Assembly: GCF_964019925.1 (NCBI RefSeq)
Contig: NZ_OZ026470.1
Coordinates: 930,001 to 994,000, forward strand
Source of the DNA: Spiroplasma endosymbiont of Cantharis nigra
GTDB taxonomy: Bacteria; Bacillota_I; Bacilli_A; Mycoplasmatales; Mycoplasmataceae
DNA: 64,000 bases
Direction: 5' to 3'
The notes under the pieces are model-generated. The model worked only from the letters and a program-made list of their open reading frames with translations. It searched no databases and was not told where the DNA came from. Shown here one piece after another: positions 54,052 through 64,000 of this stretch. Made by a program: the position numbers and the translations under genes. Within the stretch, counting starts at the first letter, position 1, and the number at the start of each line of letters is the position of its first letter.

Positions 54052-54999
54052 TTATTCTCCAATTGTATTTGCCAATTTATTTATCATTCTAAACAAATTG
54101 CTTATTCCAGATTTTGTTATTGATATATTTTTATCGTTCATTAAGACTTCCAATTCTGAAAATGATGCGTCTGGATTCTCTAATCTTATTTCTGACAGTA
54201 ACTGAGCTTTAGGCGATAATTCCAAAAGAAGATTATTTTTTATAATCTTGTTAATCTCTTCTATCTGCTTTAATCCAGTCTCTGACGATTTCTGCTGATT
54301 ATAGATATCTATATTTATCATTCTATTTATATTGTTGCTAACATCTCTATTAATTCTTGTGTTTTCAAATTTCATAACAGAAATTGGAGCATCTATAAAT
54401 TTTAGGAAATCAGAAACAGCTATAGATTTTTTAATATAGCAAACTATTTTATTTCTTTTATTTGTAGTTTTAAAGTTAAAGTGGTATTTCTTTAAAACTT
54501 TTCTAATATATTGAGCTGATTCATTTTCTTTAAATTGTAACTCTAAATGATAATTTGTAGTTTCAGGAGAATTAACACTTCCAATAGCTATAAATAGTCC
54601 AGAAATATAGGCTCGTGTTAATCCTTCTCAAGTTTTTTTAATATATTTTTCTAAATTAATTTCAATTATTTTATTTGCTAACTCTGGAAGAAATATATCA
54701 TTTTCTGATAAAAATTCAATGACATTTTCAGTTAACGTAAGTTGATAACTTTTACTATTTCTAAGTTTTTGAACTTGTATAATTGATATCTCAATTTTTC
54801 CATTATATATTGTTTTCAAAAATGAAAATATATGTCTAATAATATTATTACTATTACTTGTAAGTCTTAAAGCAACTCCACTATTTGCATATATAATTTC
54901 ACCATTATATTTTATAAAACCAGAGAGTAACATAATCTTTTGCTCATTTGTAAAAGTGTGGTTCAAAATTTCTTCTTTAACTTCCATTGCAAAAGACAT
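54052..54999 (-). CDS. whiA: WhiA-like DNA-binding protein
   Basis: The 315-residue protein has the WhiA layout. An N-terminal domain related to LAGLIDADG homing endonucleases contains AYISGLFIAIGS as its degenerate motif. A C-terminal WhiA HTH covers about residues 230-310, with LSPKAQLLSEIRLENPDASF and SKSGISNLFRMI. WhiA acts in cell division and chromosome segregation in Bacillus and regulates a ribosomal protein operon in Mycoplasma gallisepticum, as far as I recall. In Firmicutes it lies in yvcJ-yvcK-whiA; here only whiA of that set remains near trxB and hprK. Confidence 0.92.
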
Positions 55000-55008
55000 A
55001 TTACCCTC

Positions 55009-56313
55009 CTATTTTTTTTCTAATTTTTCTTTTAATTTTTGTCTTGCTTTTTCTTCTTTAATCTTGTTTTTCTCTATTTTCTTTGTTTCTATTTCCTTTT
55101 TAAACTCCTTATTATTTTCATGGTCTAAGTAGAAATATTCTTGTTCATATATAAAACCTGTAGTTCTAAATAAATATGGAAAAACAAATTGCGCCATTAT
55201 TGCTACTAATAAACCAAAGAACATTGATAAACCAATTATGGTTAAAGATAAAGTTCTTTGATACATTAAGAATAAATGATCATCTGGTCTTCCTACTTCT
55301 AAAATGAATCTTACCAAGTTTCATGCAAAGAAATATGCTCCTGCTTGCACCCCCGATCTAATTAAAGTATAGTTTTCGGGGTTGTTACATTCGGATAAAA
55401 GTTTTCCTTGTTTTCATTTTCTTTTAATATAATTTTTATCATCAATTTTAGTTATTTCTGTTTTATATAATTCAATTTCTTTTTTATGATGATTTGCATA
55501 TACTTCTCTTTTTCAAATATTAAATTTAGAAAGTTTTCAAGCTTCATAGTTAGAAAGTCCTGTAAATGATGTTTCTTGTTTTCAAGGTTTTTTTCCAAAT
55601 CATTTACCAATATTAGGAATTATAAAAGTTATTATTAATCATGCTGCTATTAAACTCATTGACTCATATAAAAATATTGGAGACATAATATAATCTTTAC
55701 CATTTTCAAGTACTAAACCGTTTAAAGTTTCGCCATCTTTTCCAGAATAAGTTCAAACCATATTTCTTCTAATTACTTGTGGCAATCAATTTAAAGTAGT
55801 AGATTTTGAATTCCATTCTGCTAATGGTTTACCAAATATTTCATGATTAAAGAAATTTCCTCATCTTCCAATTCCTTGACCAATAAGAATATTTGGAATT
55901 ATGCAATCAGTATAAACCCACAATGATACTTTTGTTCTTCTACCTAAAAAATAAAATATTATTAATCCTGCCAAAGTTCCAACATAAACTCCACCATGAA
56001 TTGCCATACCACCATTTCAGAAAGCAAATAGCCCAAAAAAACCAGAGTTATTTTGACCATAACCTGCCGCATTTAACTTACCAAAAAAACTTGCTCCTAT
56101 TAAAGATACTGGAACAATTATAGCTGCTCCAATTCATAATTCAGTAAGTGAAACTCCTCTTCTATAAAGTTTTATTGCAGAAATACCGACAGCAAAAATA
56201 ACTCCTAAAGTCATTGTTAGTGCATAAACATGAATAATTCCATAATCATCTCTGACAGTTCATCATTCTGTAGCTTCTTTTCAATTGTCCTTTTGTATTC
56301 AGCTATAAAACAT
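55009..56313 (-). CDS. lgt: Prolipoprotein diacylglyceryl transferase (canonical copy)
   Basis: Lgt attaches diacylglycerol to the lipobox Cys of prolipoproteins. This 434-residue copy has the conserved NGGMAIHGGVYVG with the active-site His, GQGIGRWGNFFNHEIFG with the Arg and Asn, and a C-terminal GRPDDHL element. It is much longer than the usual 280 residues: a soluble insert of about 110 residues (about 220-320, GKWFGKKPWKQETSF onwards) lies before the last TM helices, and a Lys/Glu coiled-coil tail follows. The other copy shares these extras. Confidence 0.93.
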
Positions 56314-56340
56314 TTTTTCAACACCTTTTTAACTTAAATT

Positions 56341-56349
56341 ATTTTAACA
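56341..56349 (-). promoter_or_regulatory. Extended -10 promoter of lgt
   Basis: TGTTAAAAT on the minus strand (TG-N-TAAAAT), 28 bp before the start and just after the trxB terminator. Confidence 0.5.
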
Positions 56350-56360
56350 TAGCAATTAAT

Positions 56361-56385
56361 AAAAAACCTTGATAATTAATCAAGA
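56361..56385 (-). terminator. Terminator overlapping the trxB stop
   Basis: CTTGAT/ATCAAG stem (56368-56373 and 56379-56384), then TTTTTT on the minus strand; the stop codon lies in the loop. Confidence 0.8.
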
Positions 56386-57308
56386 TTTTCAATATAATTT
56401 ACAGCATTTTGACCCGCAATTGCTCCATCAGAGGTAGCTGTTGCAATTTGTCTAAATGGTGTATTTCTAACATCTCCAGCCACAAATAGACCCTCTATTT
56501 TAGTTTTCATTCTTTCATCACCAATAATGTGTTTTTCCTCATTTAATATCTGAATTTGTTTTACAAAACTTGTAACTGGATAATGTCCAATAAATGGAAA
56601 AATAGCATTTACATCAATTTTTGATGTAGTATTTTCTAAAATATTTTTGATTTTAATTAGTGACACTTTCTCACTACCTTCAATACTTTCAACAATCGAA
56701 TCCAAAATAAATACTATTTTTTCATTAGATTTAGCCTTTTCCAATGTTTTATTATCCACTCTAAATTTTTTACTTCTATGAATTAAATATACTTTTGAAA
56801 CAAATCTTGTTAAAAATATAGCCTCTTCAATTGCACTATAACCTCCACCAACAACTGCCACAGGCATTTCTTTATAAAAACTTCCATCACAAACAGCGCA
56901 ATAAGAAACTCCCTTACCATAAAGCTCAATTTCTCCTGGAACCCCTAATAAATTCTCCTTTGTTCCAGTAGCAATTACTAAAGCTTTTGAAGTTAAAGTT
57001 TTTCCATTTTCTAATGTTATATTAAAGGATTCTTTTTTTTCAAAATCTTTTAAACCAGAGAACTCAAATTTTGCCCCCATTGCTGTTGCTTGCTCAAAAA
57101 AGTGCATAGCTAAATCTGGTCCTTGAATATTTGTAAACCCTGGGTAATTTTCAATTTCTCCAGTTTTAATAACCTTACCTCCAGGTGCTTCTTTTTCTAA
57201 AACTAGTACATTTAAACCTGCTCTACCAGCATATATTGCTGCACTCAAACCAGCAGGTCCTGCACCTGCTATTATCAAATCATAATCAACATTAATATGA
57301 TTTTTCAT
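56376..57308 (-). CDS. trxB: Thioredoxin reductase
   Basis: TrxB passes electrons from NADPH through FAD to thioredoxin. The 310-residue protein has the FAD loop [20 protein letters not shown], redox pair CAVCDG (about residue 137), NADPH loop [12 protein letters not shown] and FAD motif [19 protein letters not shown]. It lies between the two lgt copies, 19 nt after the upstream one. Thioredoxin is expected to supply electrons for NrdE. Confidence 0.96.
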   Translation of the reverse strand: MKNHINVDYDLIIAGAGPAGLSAAIYAGRAGLNVLVLEKEAPGGKVIKTGEIENYPGFTNIQGPDLAMHFFEQATAMGAKFEFSGLKDFEKKESFNITLENGKTLTSKALVIATGTKENLLGVPGEIELYGKGVSYCAVCDGSFYKEMPVAVVGGGYSAIEEAIFLTRFVSKVYLIHRSKKFRVDNKTLEKAKSNEKIVFILDSIVESIEGSEKVSLIKIKNILENTTSKIDVNAIFPFIGHYPVTSFVKQIQILNEEKHIIGDERMKTKIEGLFVAGDVRNTPFRQIATATSDGAIAGQNAVNYIENLD

Positions 57309-57327
57309 ATAATCAACCTTCTTCCCT

Positions 57328-58683
57328 TCATTTTTTTGGAGCTATAAATTGTGCAAATATAATTACAGACAATCCTAATAGCAAAAATCCTGCTAAAAAT
57401 AAATAATTTAAAACCTCATTATTTTTTACAGTTAATTCATAAGGATTTCTTAACTGATCAAGGATAAGTCTTATAATAGTATAACCTAAGATATATATTC
57501 CTGCTAATACTCCACTATGAATAATTTTATAATTATTTGGATTATTTATCCCATAAAGTTCTTTGGAATCTCTTTTTACAAAAACTATAAGCTGATTTTT
57601 TTCTAATTTTAATTTCTGCAATTCAGCTTTACTATTTTTCTTTAATTCATTTTTAAAATTATAAAAGTCTTGTTTAGTTATTTTATTACTTTTTAATTTA
57701 ATTCTTTGCTTTTCAATTTCTTCATTATTTTTTTTAACTATAGACTGATACTTTTGTTTTGCCTTTATTGCTAATATTTTTCTTTTATCTATTTTTTCTT
57801 GTGCTTTTTCAACTAAATCTTTTGGAGGCTCATACAATGTATAAGCTTTTTTTCAAACTCATGATGTTGATAAATATAATTTACCATCTTTATCTTTTAA
57901 ATATTCAATAGTAGTTTGTGTATTATAACTTTTTAAATCTTCTTCATAAATAGACTTAAAAGTTTTATTTCATTTGCATGGGAAGTTTTCTGGATCAACT
58001 TTTCATGGCTTTTTACTAATTAATTTTCACAAGTTAGCAAAAACAAAAGTAATTAAAATTCAAAGAAGTAATGTTGCAAAAGATTCATACAAAAATAGAG
58101 GTTCACGAAATTGAAGAGTTTCCAATTCCGAAGATGTAGTTAAATCTTTGAAATAAAATAATCTATGTCATATAAAGTCTGGTAATCAATTTATTTTATT
58201 TAAATCGTGTACTTCTCTTCCTAATATTTCGTGATTAAATAAGTTACCTCATCTTCCAATTGATTGACCTAATAATATATTTGGAACAATGCAATCTGCA
58301 TAAACATAAATTGAAATTTTAGTATATCTACTTTTATGTCATAGTCATAAAAATGCAGCAGTTCCTCCACAAAGCATCGAACCAAAAAAACTCATTCCAG
58401 GTTCCCAAAAGAAAATTAACATATATAACTTTCACTGATCTCCTGATGATCCTAATTTTCCAAATATACTTGCTCCAATAATTCCCACTGGTAATGATAT
58501 ATATATTCCATTCATAAAATCTTTTAGTGGAATTCCTCTTTTATATAATTTGAAAGCAGAAACAAATATTACACTTAAAACACCAGCAACAACCAAAAGC
58601 GAATATAAAAATGATAGTGAATCAGATTCATATGGAATCTTTTCTCCATTTTCTCAAATAATATTAGATAAAAAATTAATCAT
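57328..58683 (-). CDS. Lgt paralogue lacking the active-site histidine
   Basis: The 451-residue paralogue of the lgt gene has the same long-insert layout. [20 protein letters not shown] is conserved, but the His-Gly-Gly loop reads [14 protein letters not shown], so the His is Phe and the second Gly is Ser. In E. coli Lgt the corresponding His103 is needed for activity. The TM core is otherwise full length. A charged tail of about 120 residues ([20 protein letters not shown]) sits before the last TM helices. It overlaps hprK by 8 nt, so it is translated from the hprK transcript. A regulatory, subunit or altered-substrate role is possible. Confidence 0.88.
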
Positions 58684-59605
58684 TATTAAAATTAATTGCT
58701 CTTTCGCTTAGGATCTCAGTCTCATCTTTATAAAGTCCACTTTGCTTAATTTTTAATTTAGCAACTGCTGCTTCAATTATATTTGGAATATTTCTTCCTG
58801 AAGAAACTGGAATTTTAATATAGGGAACTAAAACGCCTAATATTTCATATGTTGCAAAAGAAGTTCCTAATCTTTCTGAATCATCAATACCATTTTTTTT
58901 AAATTGTGTTAATTCAATAACAAGATCAATCTTTGTTTTTTCTAAAATAACTTGATACCCATTTGTTTGTGAAACATCCACTATGCCAATTCCTCTAACC
59001 TCAACTAAATTTTTTAATATTTCATGGCTTTTACCATATAATTCATTTGATTTTTTTGTAATAACTATTCTATCATCACCTACAAATAAGTGATTTGTTT
59101 TTACTAAGTCTAATGTAATTTCTGATTTCCCTATTCCTGATTCTCCAATTAATAGTACGCCCTTACCAAAGATATTTACACAAGAAGCATGCACTTCAAC
59201 TACAGGTGCGAAATAGTCATCCATAAATTCAAGAACATTTTGAGTAAAATCACTTGTTGATTCTGTTCTAGTTCTCACAAGTAAAGAGTCTGTTTCTTTA
59301 GCAACCTCAATTGCTAAATTATCTTCAAATTTATCTGTAAGAATTATCAAAGGTATATTTCTTGAAAAAAGCTTCTGATATCTTAATCTTCTTTCTTTTT
59401 CTTCGAAGTTCATAATATACAAATATTCCTTTGTAGACATAACAATTATTCTATGAGACTTCTCTCCATTTTCAAAGTAACCAGTTAGTTCTAAACCTGC
59501 TCTATTAATTCCATACACATCAATTTGATTTTCCAACTTATTTTGACCTGAAACTACTTTTAGTTTAAATTCTTCAATTATTTTTTTTGCATAAAGTTTA
59601 CTCAT
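58676..59605 (-). CDS. hprK: HPr kinase/phosphorylase
   Basis: HprK phosphorylates Ser46 of HPr with ATP or pyrophosphate and also removes the phosphate. It has 309 residues. The N-terminal domain is followed by the catalytic core with Walker A GESGIGKSEITLDLVK, LFVGDDRIVI, and the family signature EVRGIGIVDV. It ends ILVPYIKIPVSSGRNIPNIIE. The substrate gene ptsH is in this window at 27538. It leads the hprK-lgt-trxB cluster found in Firmicutes and many mollicutes. Confidence 0.96.
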   Translation of the reverse strand: MSKLYAKKIIEEFKLKVVSGQNKLENQIDVYGINRAGLELTGYFENGEKSHRIIVMSTKEYLYIMNFEEKERRLRYQKLFSRNIPLIILTDKFEDNLAIEVAKETDSLLVRTRTESTSDFTQNVLEFMDDYFAPVVEVHASCVNIFGKGVLLIGESGIGKSEITLDLVKTNHLFVGDDRIVITKKSNELYGKSHEILKNLVEVRGIGIVDVSQTNGYQVILEKTKIDLVIELTQFKKNGIDDSERLGTSFATYEILGVLVPYIKIPVSSGRNIPNIIEAAVAKLKIKQSGLYKDETEILSERAINFNND

Positions 59606-59623
59606 TTTTTTACCTCAATAATA

Positions 59624-59629
59624 ATTATA
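59624..59629 (-). promoter_or_regulatory. -10 box of hprK
   Basis: TATAAT on the minus strand, 19 bp before the start codon. No clear -35. Confidence 0.5.
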
Positions 59630-59642
59630 ACTAATAAATTTA

Positions 59643-59678
59643 TTAAAAAATCTAGATTTAGTAATCTAGATTTTTTAA
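59643..59678. terminator. Terminator after folT, within its coding end
   Basis: Perfect 16-bp stem TTAAAAAATCTAGATT with its complement (59643-59658 and 59663-59678), TAGT loop. On the minus strand a T run follows. The folT reading frame continues through one arm and stops at 59658. Confidence 0.9.
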
Positions 59679-60323
59679 TAAATATTCCGTTTTAAAACAC
59701 CATACAAACTCAGTATTTCAATTTTTTAACATTTTTCTTATAGGTAAAAATGTTAAATAAGTAAAGGAGATATAAATTGGTAAAGTTATTGGCAACTTAA
59801 TTAATTTAGCTGCAAAATCAACCCAAGCAGCATTTCCTTTTCAAGACATCATTCAAATTTGATTTAATATTAAACTTTGAAAAATATATGCTACTGAATA
59901 TAATATTATTACTTTTAATAATATTTTATTTTGTGATCTTGTTAAGAAAACAAGAGATCCAAAAAATGCTAAAACACATTTACCAAACATATAACCACCA
60001 TGATAACCATAACTACTTGGCATAACAATTGCCATTAAGGTATCTGTACAAATTGCAGAGATAACTCCACATAATGGACCAAATAATAGACCTATTAGAA
60101 AGATAATTCAATCCCCTAAAGCAATATGAATATTTCCAAAAATTGGTGGAAAATTATAAGTGAAACCAGTTAATACGGCACTACAAGCTGAAAATAATGA
60201 AATTACAGTTAAGTGCTTTAAACTAATTTTTTTGAAAGTGAAATTTTCTAATGCCAAAGCACACAATAGAATGCCAAGGACAAGAAATATCGCTGCAATA
60301 TTTGTATATAAGTATAAAGACAT
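59658..60323 (-). CDS. folT: ECF transporter substrate-binding subunit, folate type
   Basis: The 221-residue S component has about six TM segments and gives vitamin specificity to an ECF importer. FGNIHIALGDWIIFLIGLLFGP and SYGYHGGYMFGKCVLAF are typical of folate-family S components. It starts 1 nt after the folC stop, and this linkage with folylpolyglutamate synthase supports folate as substrate. The last 20 residues (after KMLKNW) read through the terminator stem, so its true end may be functionally shorter. The EcfA/EcfT genes are not in this window. Confidence 0.85.
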
Positions 60324-60324
60324 T

Positions 60325-61422
60325 TTACTCTTCCTCCTTTCATTTATATATTAATGGAATAAAGTATAAACTTCCACAAACTAATATATTTTTATGCTCA
60401 TTATCTTTAAGAAAATTTTTTCAATCTTTAACAATTGTAAAATCTGCAAACTCTCTCTTATTTATTTTTCAAGATTTTTTATGATCAAATTCTGTTAAAT
60501 AAATTTTTCTATCTCTTTTTTTTAAGCCATCCAATATTTTTTTATAGTCTTTTCCTTCACTTGCCCCAAACAAAATTATAAGGTCATTAATTTGTTTTAT
60601 TTGCTTAGATAGTTTTAAAGCACCATCATAATTATGACAACCATCTATAATAAACATTGGTTCTTTCTTTAATAAACTATACCTACCAAGTGGAGCTTCT
60701 TCAAAGGAGTTTATTGTAATACCCAAATAATTAAGTAGTTCAATAGCTAATCCCTTATTGAAACTTTGAAAATATATTGGATCAATAATTTTTTTTGTGA
60801 AAACCTTTGGATTATCATTTACTTTTTTAATAATTTTTTTATATTTTATATTATCTGCACTTAAAAATATTTTGACATTTTGTTTTGCAATAGTTAATTT
60901 TTGATAAATAATTTCTTCAATTGTATATCCCAAAACTTCTTGATGATCCATACCAAGAGAAGTAACACAAACTGCTAATTGTTTTTCAAAAACATTCGTT
61001 GAATCTTTTAAGCCACCAATTCCTGCTTCAATAACAGCTATATCAATTTTTAATTCATAGAAATATAAAATTGCAATAAGAGTTCAAATTTCAAAAAAAG
61101 TTAACTCATATTTTTTAATTAACTTTTGATTTTCTGCTAGCAACCTTTTTAAATTTTCATCAGAAATCATTTCACCATTATATTGAATTCTTTCATTTTG
61201 ATTTAAAAAGGCAGGTGATATAAATAGACCAACTTTTTTAAACTTGGTTTTTAAACCGTTAAAAATAAATTGTGAAGTTGATCCTTTACCATTTGTTCCT
61301 ACAACATTAATAACATTAAAACTATTTTGAGGATTACCAATATCTTCTAATAATTTTTTTAAATTATAGTTCTTTTTAAAAATTATTTCAGAAGGTATTA
61401 AATTTTCTTCGACACTAATCAT
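60325..61422 (-). CDS. folC: Folylpolyglutamate synthase
   Basis: FolC adds glutamates to folates and keeps them in the cell. The 365 residues are a little shorter than average. The ATP loop is [15 protein letters not shown], then [14 protein letters not shown] (folate/Mg region) and [16 protein letters not shown], the characteristic C-terminal motif. The start overlaps the uvrA stop by 8 nt and it is followed directly by folT. The pair suggests folate is imported and trapped rather than made. Confidence 0.94.
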
Positions 61423-64000
61423 TTAAATACTCCTTTAAATATTTGGCAGTAAAACTGTCTTTATTTTCAATTATTTGTTCTGGTGTACCAGTAGCAAGAA
61501 TAGTTCCTCCTCCGCTTCCACCTTCAGGACCTAAATCAATCACATAGTCTGAAACTTTTATAAAATCAAGATTATGCTCAATTGTTAAAACTGTATTTCC
61601 TTGATCAACTAAAATATTTAAAACACTTATTAATCTTTTTACATCATCAATATGTAGACCTGTTGTTGGTTCATCTAATAAAAATAAAGTTTTTCCAGTT
61701 TGTCTTTTTAATAAGAAAGTTGATAATTTAACCCTTTGTGCTTCTCCTCCAGAAAGAGTTGTTGCATTTTGTCCTAATTTTATATAACCAAGACCTACTG
61801 CTAGTATTGTTTCTAATTTTTCTCTAATTTTAGGAATATTTTCAAAAAAATCATGAGCTTCTTGAACAGTCATACTTAAGACATTTCAAATATTTTTTCC
61901 TCTATATTTTATTTGAAGAGTTTCTTCATTATATCTTTTTCCATCACATATTTCACAAACCACTTCTACATATCCAAGAAATTGCATATCAACACGAACA
62001 ACACCATCTCCTCAACATGAATCACATCTTCCACCAGGAACATTAAAACTAAATCTTCCTTTTTTATAACCCCTAATTTTAGACTCAGGGATTTCTGTGT
62101 AAAGATCTCTAATATCATCAAAAACAGATGTATATGTAGCTGGATTAGATCTTGGAGTTTTACCAATAGGATCTTGTGATACATAAATTATTTTATCAAT
62201 GTTTTCTCAACCTTTCATTGATTTATATTTACCTGGACGAATTAATTCTTTGTTCAATTCTTTTTTTAATCCTTTATAAATAACTTCTTCAACCAAAGTT
62301 GATTTTCCACTTCCACTAACTCCTGTAACTGAGATAAATTTACCTAATGGAAGAGTTACATCAATATTTTTTAAGTTATTTTCAGTAGCTCCCTTTATTT
62401 CAATTTTTAAGCCATTACCACCCCTACGTTTTTTTGGTGTAGGTATTGATAATTGTTTAGATAGATATTGTCCTGTTAAGGAATTTGGATTTTTACAAAT
62501 GTCTTCATATGTACCTTGTGCTGTAATATTTCCACCTTCAACTCCAGCACCAGGTCCAATATCAACAATTCAATCTGAAGCTTTCATTGTATCTTCATCG
62601 TGTTCTACAACAATTAAAGTATTTCCTAAATCTCTTAGTTTTTTTAAAGTAGTAATTAATTTATCATTGTCTCTTTGATGTAAACCAATTGAAGGTTCAT
62701 CCAGAACATAAAGAACTCCTGATAATTTTGAACCTAATTGTTTTGCTAGTCTAATTCTTTGAGCTTCTCCTCCAGAAAGAGTTGTTGCACTTCTAGAAAG
62801 TGTTAGATAATTTAAACCAACTTCATTTAAAAAACTAATTCTTGAAACAAGTTGATTTAAAACAAGACTTGCAATTTTTGCTTGTTGCTCATTTAAATTT
62901 AAATTTAGTAGGAAAGTTAACTCCTCTTCAATAGTTAATTCTACAAAGTCTGCAATTGAAATGTCATTAATTTTAACACTTAATGCAATATCATTTAATC
63001 TTTTTCCCTTACAAGTTTTACAAACTTTTGACATCATATATTTTCCATAATATTTTCTATTATCTTCTGATTTAGTTTCAATATATTTTCTTTCAATAAT
63101 ATTTGCAATTCCTTCAATATAATCAAAAGCTCTTAATGTATTTCCACTTACAGTAGTAATTTTAGTTTCAATTGGCTCGTCACTTCCATATAAAATAACA
63201 TTTATTTGTTTTTCACTTAATTTATTTATTTGAGAATTTATATCAATCAAATAATAATCGCAAAGTAACTTAAATTTTTGTCATTCAATATTTGTTGAAT
63301 CAACAATGTTTTTATAATATAAAATACCACCTTCACGAATAGATAACGAAGGGTCTGGAATTATTAACCCTGGATCTGCTTCCAAATTAACTCCTAAACC
63401 TGAACAAGTTTCACAAGCTCCATTTTTTTTATTAAAGGAAAATAAATTAGCTTCTAAATTTGGTATTGAGAAACCACATTCACTACAAGAATATTTTGTT
63501 GAAAATAGTTTTGTCTCATTATTTCTCTTTGGATAATAAATTTTAATAAGGCCCTTTGAGTATCCTAGACCAACTTCAATTGCTGAATAAATTCTTGATT
63601 GAAGTTCTTCATCACCTGCTTTAAAAATTAATCTGTCTACAACAATATCAATGTTATGTCTTTTATTTTGCTCCAATTGAATATCTTCTTCAAGATTTCT
63701 TACTTCACCATTTATTTGTACTCTTAAAAAATTTTCCCTTTTTAATTTTATAAAGAGATCTTTGTGAGTTCCTTTTTTATCTCTTACAACAGGAGCTAAA
63801 ATAAAGATTTGATCATCTTCTTTTGTTTCTCTTTTTAAAGTCTCCATAATTTCTTTAAGTGATGATGTTTTAATTGGACCATGACCATTTACACAAAATG
63901 GAGTTCCAATATTTGCAAATAATAATCTAAGATGGTCATGTATCTCTGTTGTTGTTCCTACAGTTGATCTTGGATTATGACTTGTTGTTTTTTGATCAAT
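61415..64000 (-). CDS. uvrA: Excinuclease ABC subunit A (N-terminus beyond window)
   Basis: UvrA detects DNA damage with UvrB. The 862 codons present lack about the first 80 residues, which lie past the window end. Both ABC modules are visible. The first signature, [16 protein letters not shown], has [17 protein letters not shown]; the second [14 protein letters not shown] has [16 protein letters not shown]. The second Walker A is encoded near 62310. Zinc fingers are CSECG...CETCSGLG (about 63390-63490) and CKTCKGK (about 63015), with a third near 61940-62040. TGA Trp codons interrupt it at several places. Confidence 0.97.

Noticed and set aside
61966-62184. Separate 72-residue ORF inside uvrA
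   Set aside because: It is a shadow in another frame; the UvrA frame with its zinc-finger cysteines runs through this region.

Overview
The window comes from an AT-rich mollicute that reads UGA as tryptophan. Nearly every long gene is continuous only when TGA is read as Trp; it occurs at conserved Trp positions in PcrA, NrdF, Lgt, TrmB and the ABC transporters. Gene content and details point to the Spiroplasma/Mesoplasma/Entomoplasma group rather than to Mycoplasma sensu stricto: a flippase but no wall genes in view, class Ib-type RNR with the VPK-type NrdF known from Mesoplasma florum, KtrAB, an ECF FolT, and a tmRNA tag ending in LAA. The genus assignment is inference. No insertion sequence, CRISPR array, prophage or tRNA gene was seen. 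The only RNA gene is tmRNA.

Layout. 1-1.9 kb: ktrB (cut by the window edge) and ktrA, divergent potassium uptake genes. 1.9-8.8 kb: one minus-strand run of a membrane protein, DNA ligase LigA and GatC-GatA-GatB. 8.8-12.6 kb: a polysaccharide-type flippase, a pseudouridine synthase and a CPBP membrane protease. 12.7-15 kb: crr and ptsI. 15-23.3 kb: a tight six-gene ABC operon with two tandem ATPase/ABC-2 permease pairs, an exporter and a membrane protein. 23.4-27.1 kb: nrdF-nrdI-nrdE. 27.5-30 kb: ptsH and pcrA. 30-37.4 kb: serine hydrolase, RDD protein, glycosyltransferase, asnS, alpha/beta hydrolase, RpiR-type regulator and tsaD. 37.7-44.2 kb: a nucleoside uptake operon (lipoprotein, ATPase, two permeases) followed by deoD, with a purine-riboswitch-like aptamer in its leader. 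44.3-49 kb: a small membrane gene, trmB, mgtE and a degenerate GGDEF/EAL membrane protein. 49-53.4 kb: ssrA (tmRNA), smpB, rnr, secG and two small membrane genes. 53.4-59.6 kb: a rhodanese-like protein, an XRE regulator, whiA, two lgt paralogues flanking trxB, and hprK. 59.6-64 kb: folT, folC and uvrA (cut by the window edge).

How it fits together. Enzyme I, HPr, EIIA-Glc and HPr kinase are all present in separate transcription units, so both PTS phosphotransfer and Ser46-HPr signalling can be drawn from this window. Nucleoside import, phosphorolysis (DeoD) and deoxynucleotide synthesis (NrdEFI) form a nucleotide-salvage theme, and the nucleoside importer appears to be under RNA control. tmRNA, SmpB and RNase R form a complete trans-translation and RNA-decay set.

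Most notable points: an NrdF whose metal-binding glutamates are replaced by Val, Pro and Lys; a guanine-family riboswitch with a shortened P3 loop before the nucleoside ABC operon; a GGDEF-EAL protein that has lost all its catalytic motifs; a second Lgt that lacks the active-site histidine; a duplicated ABC-2 module with large extracellular domains; and a GCAC-N7-GTGC palindrome at two promoters.
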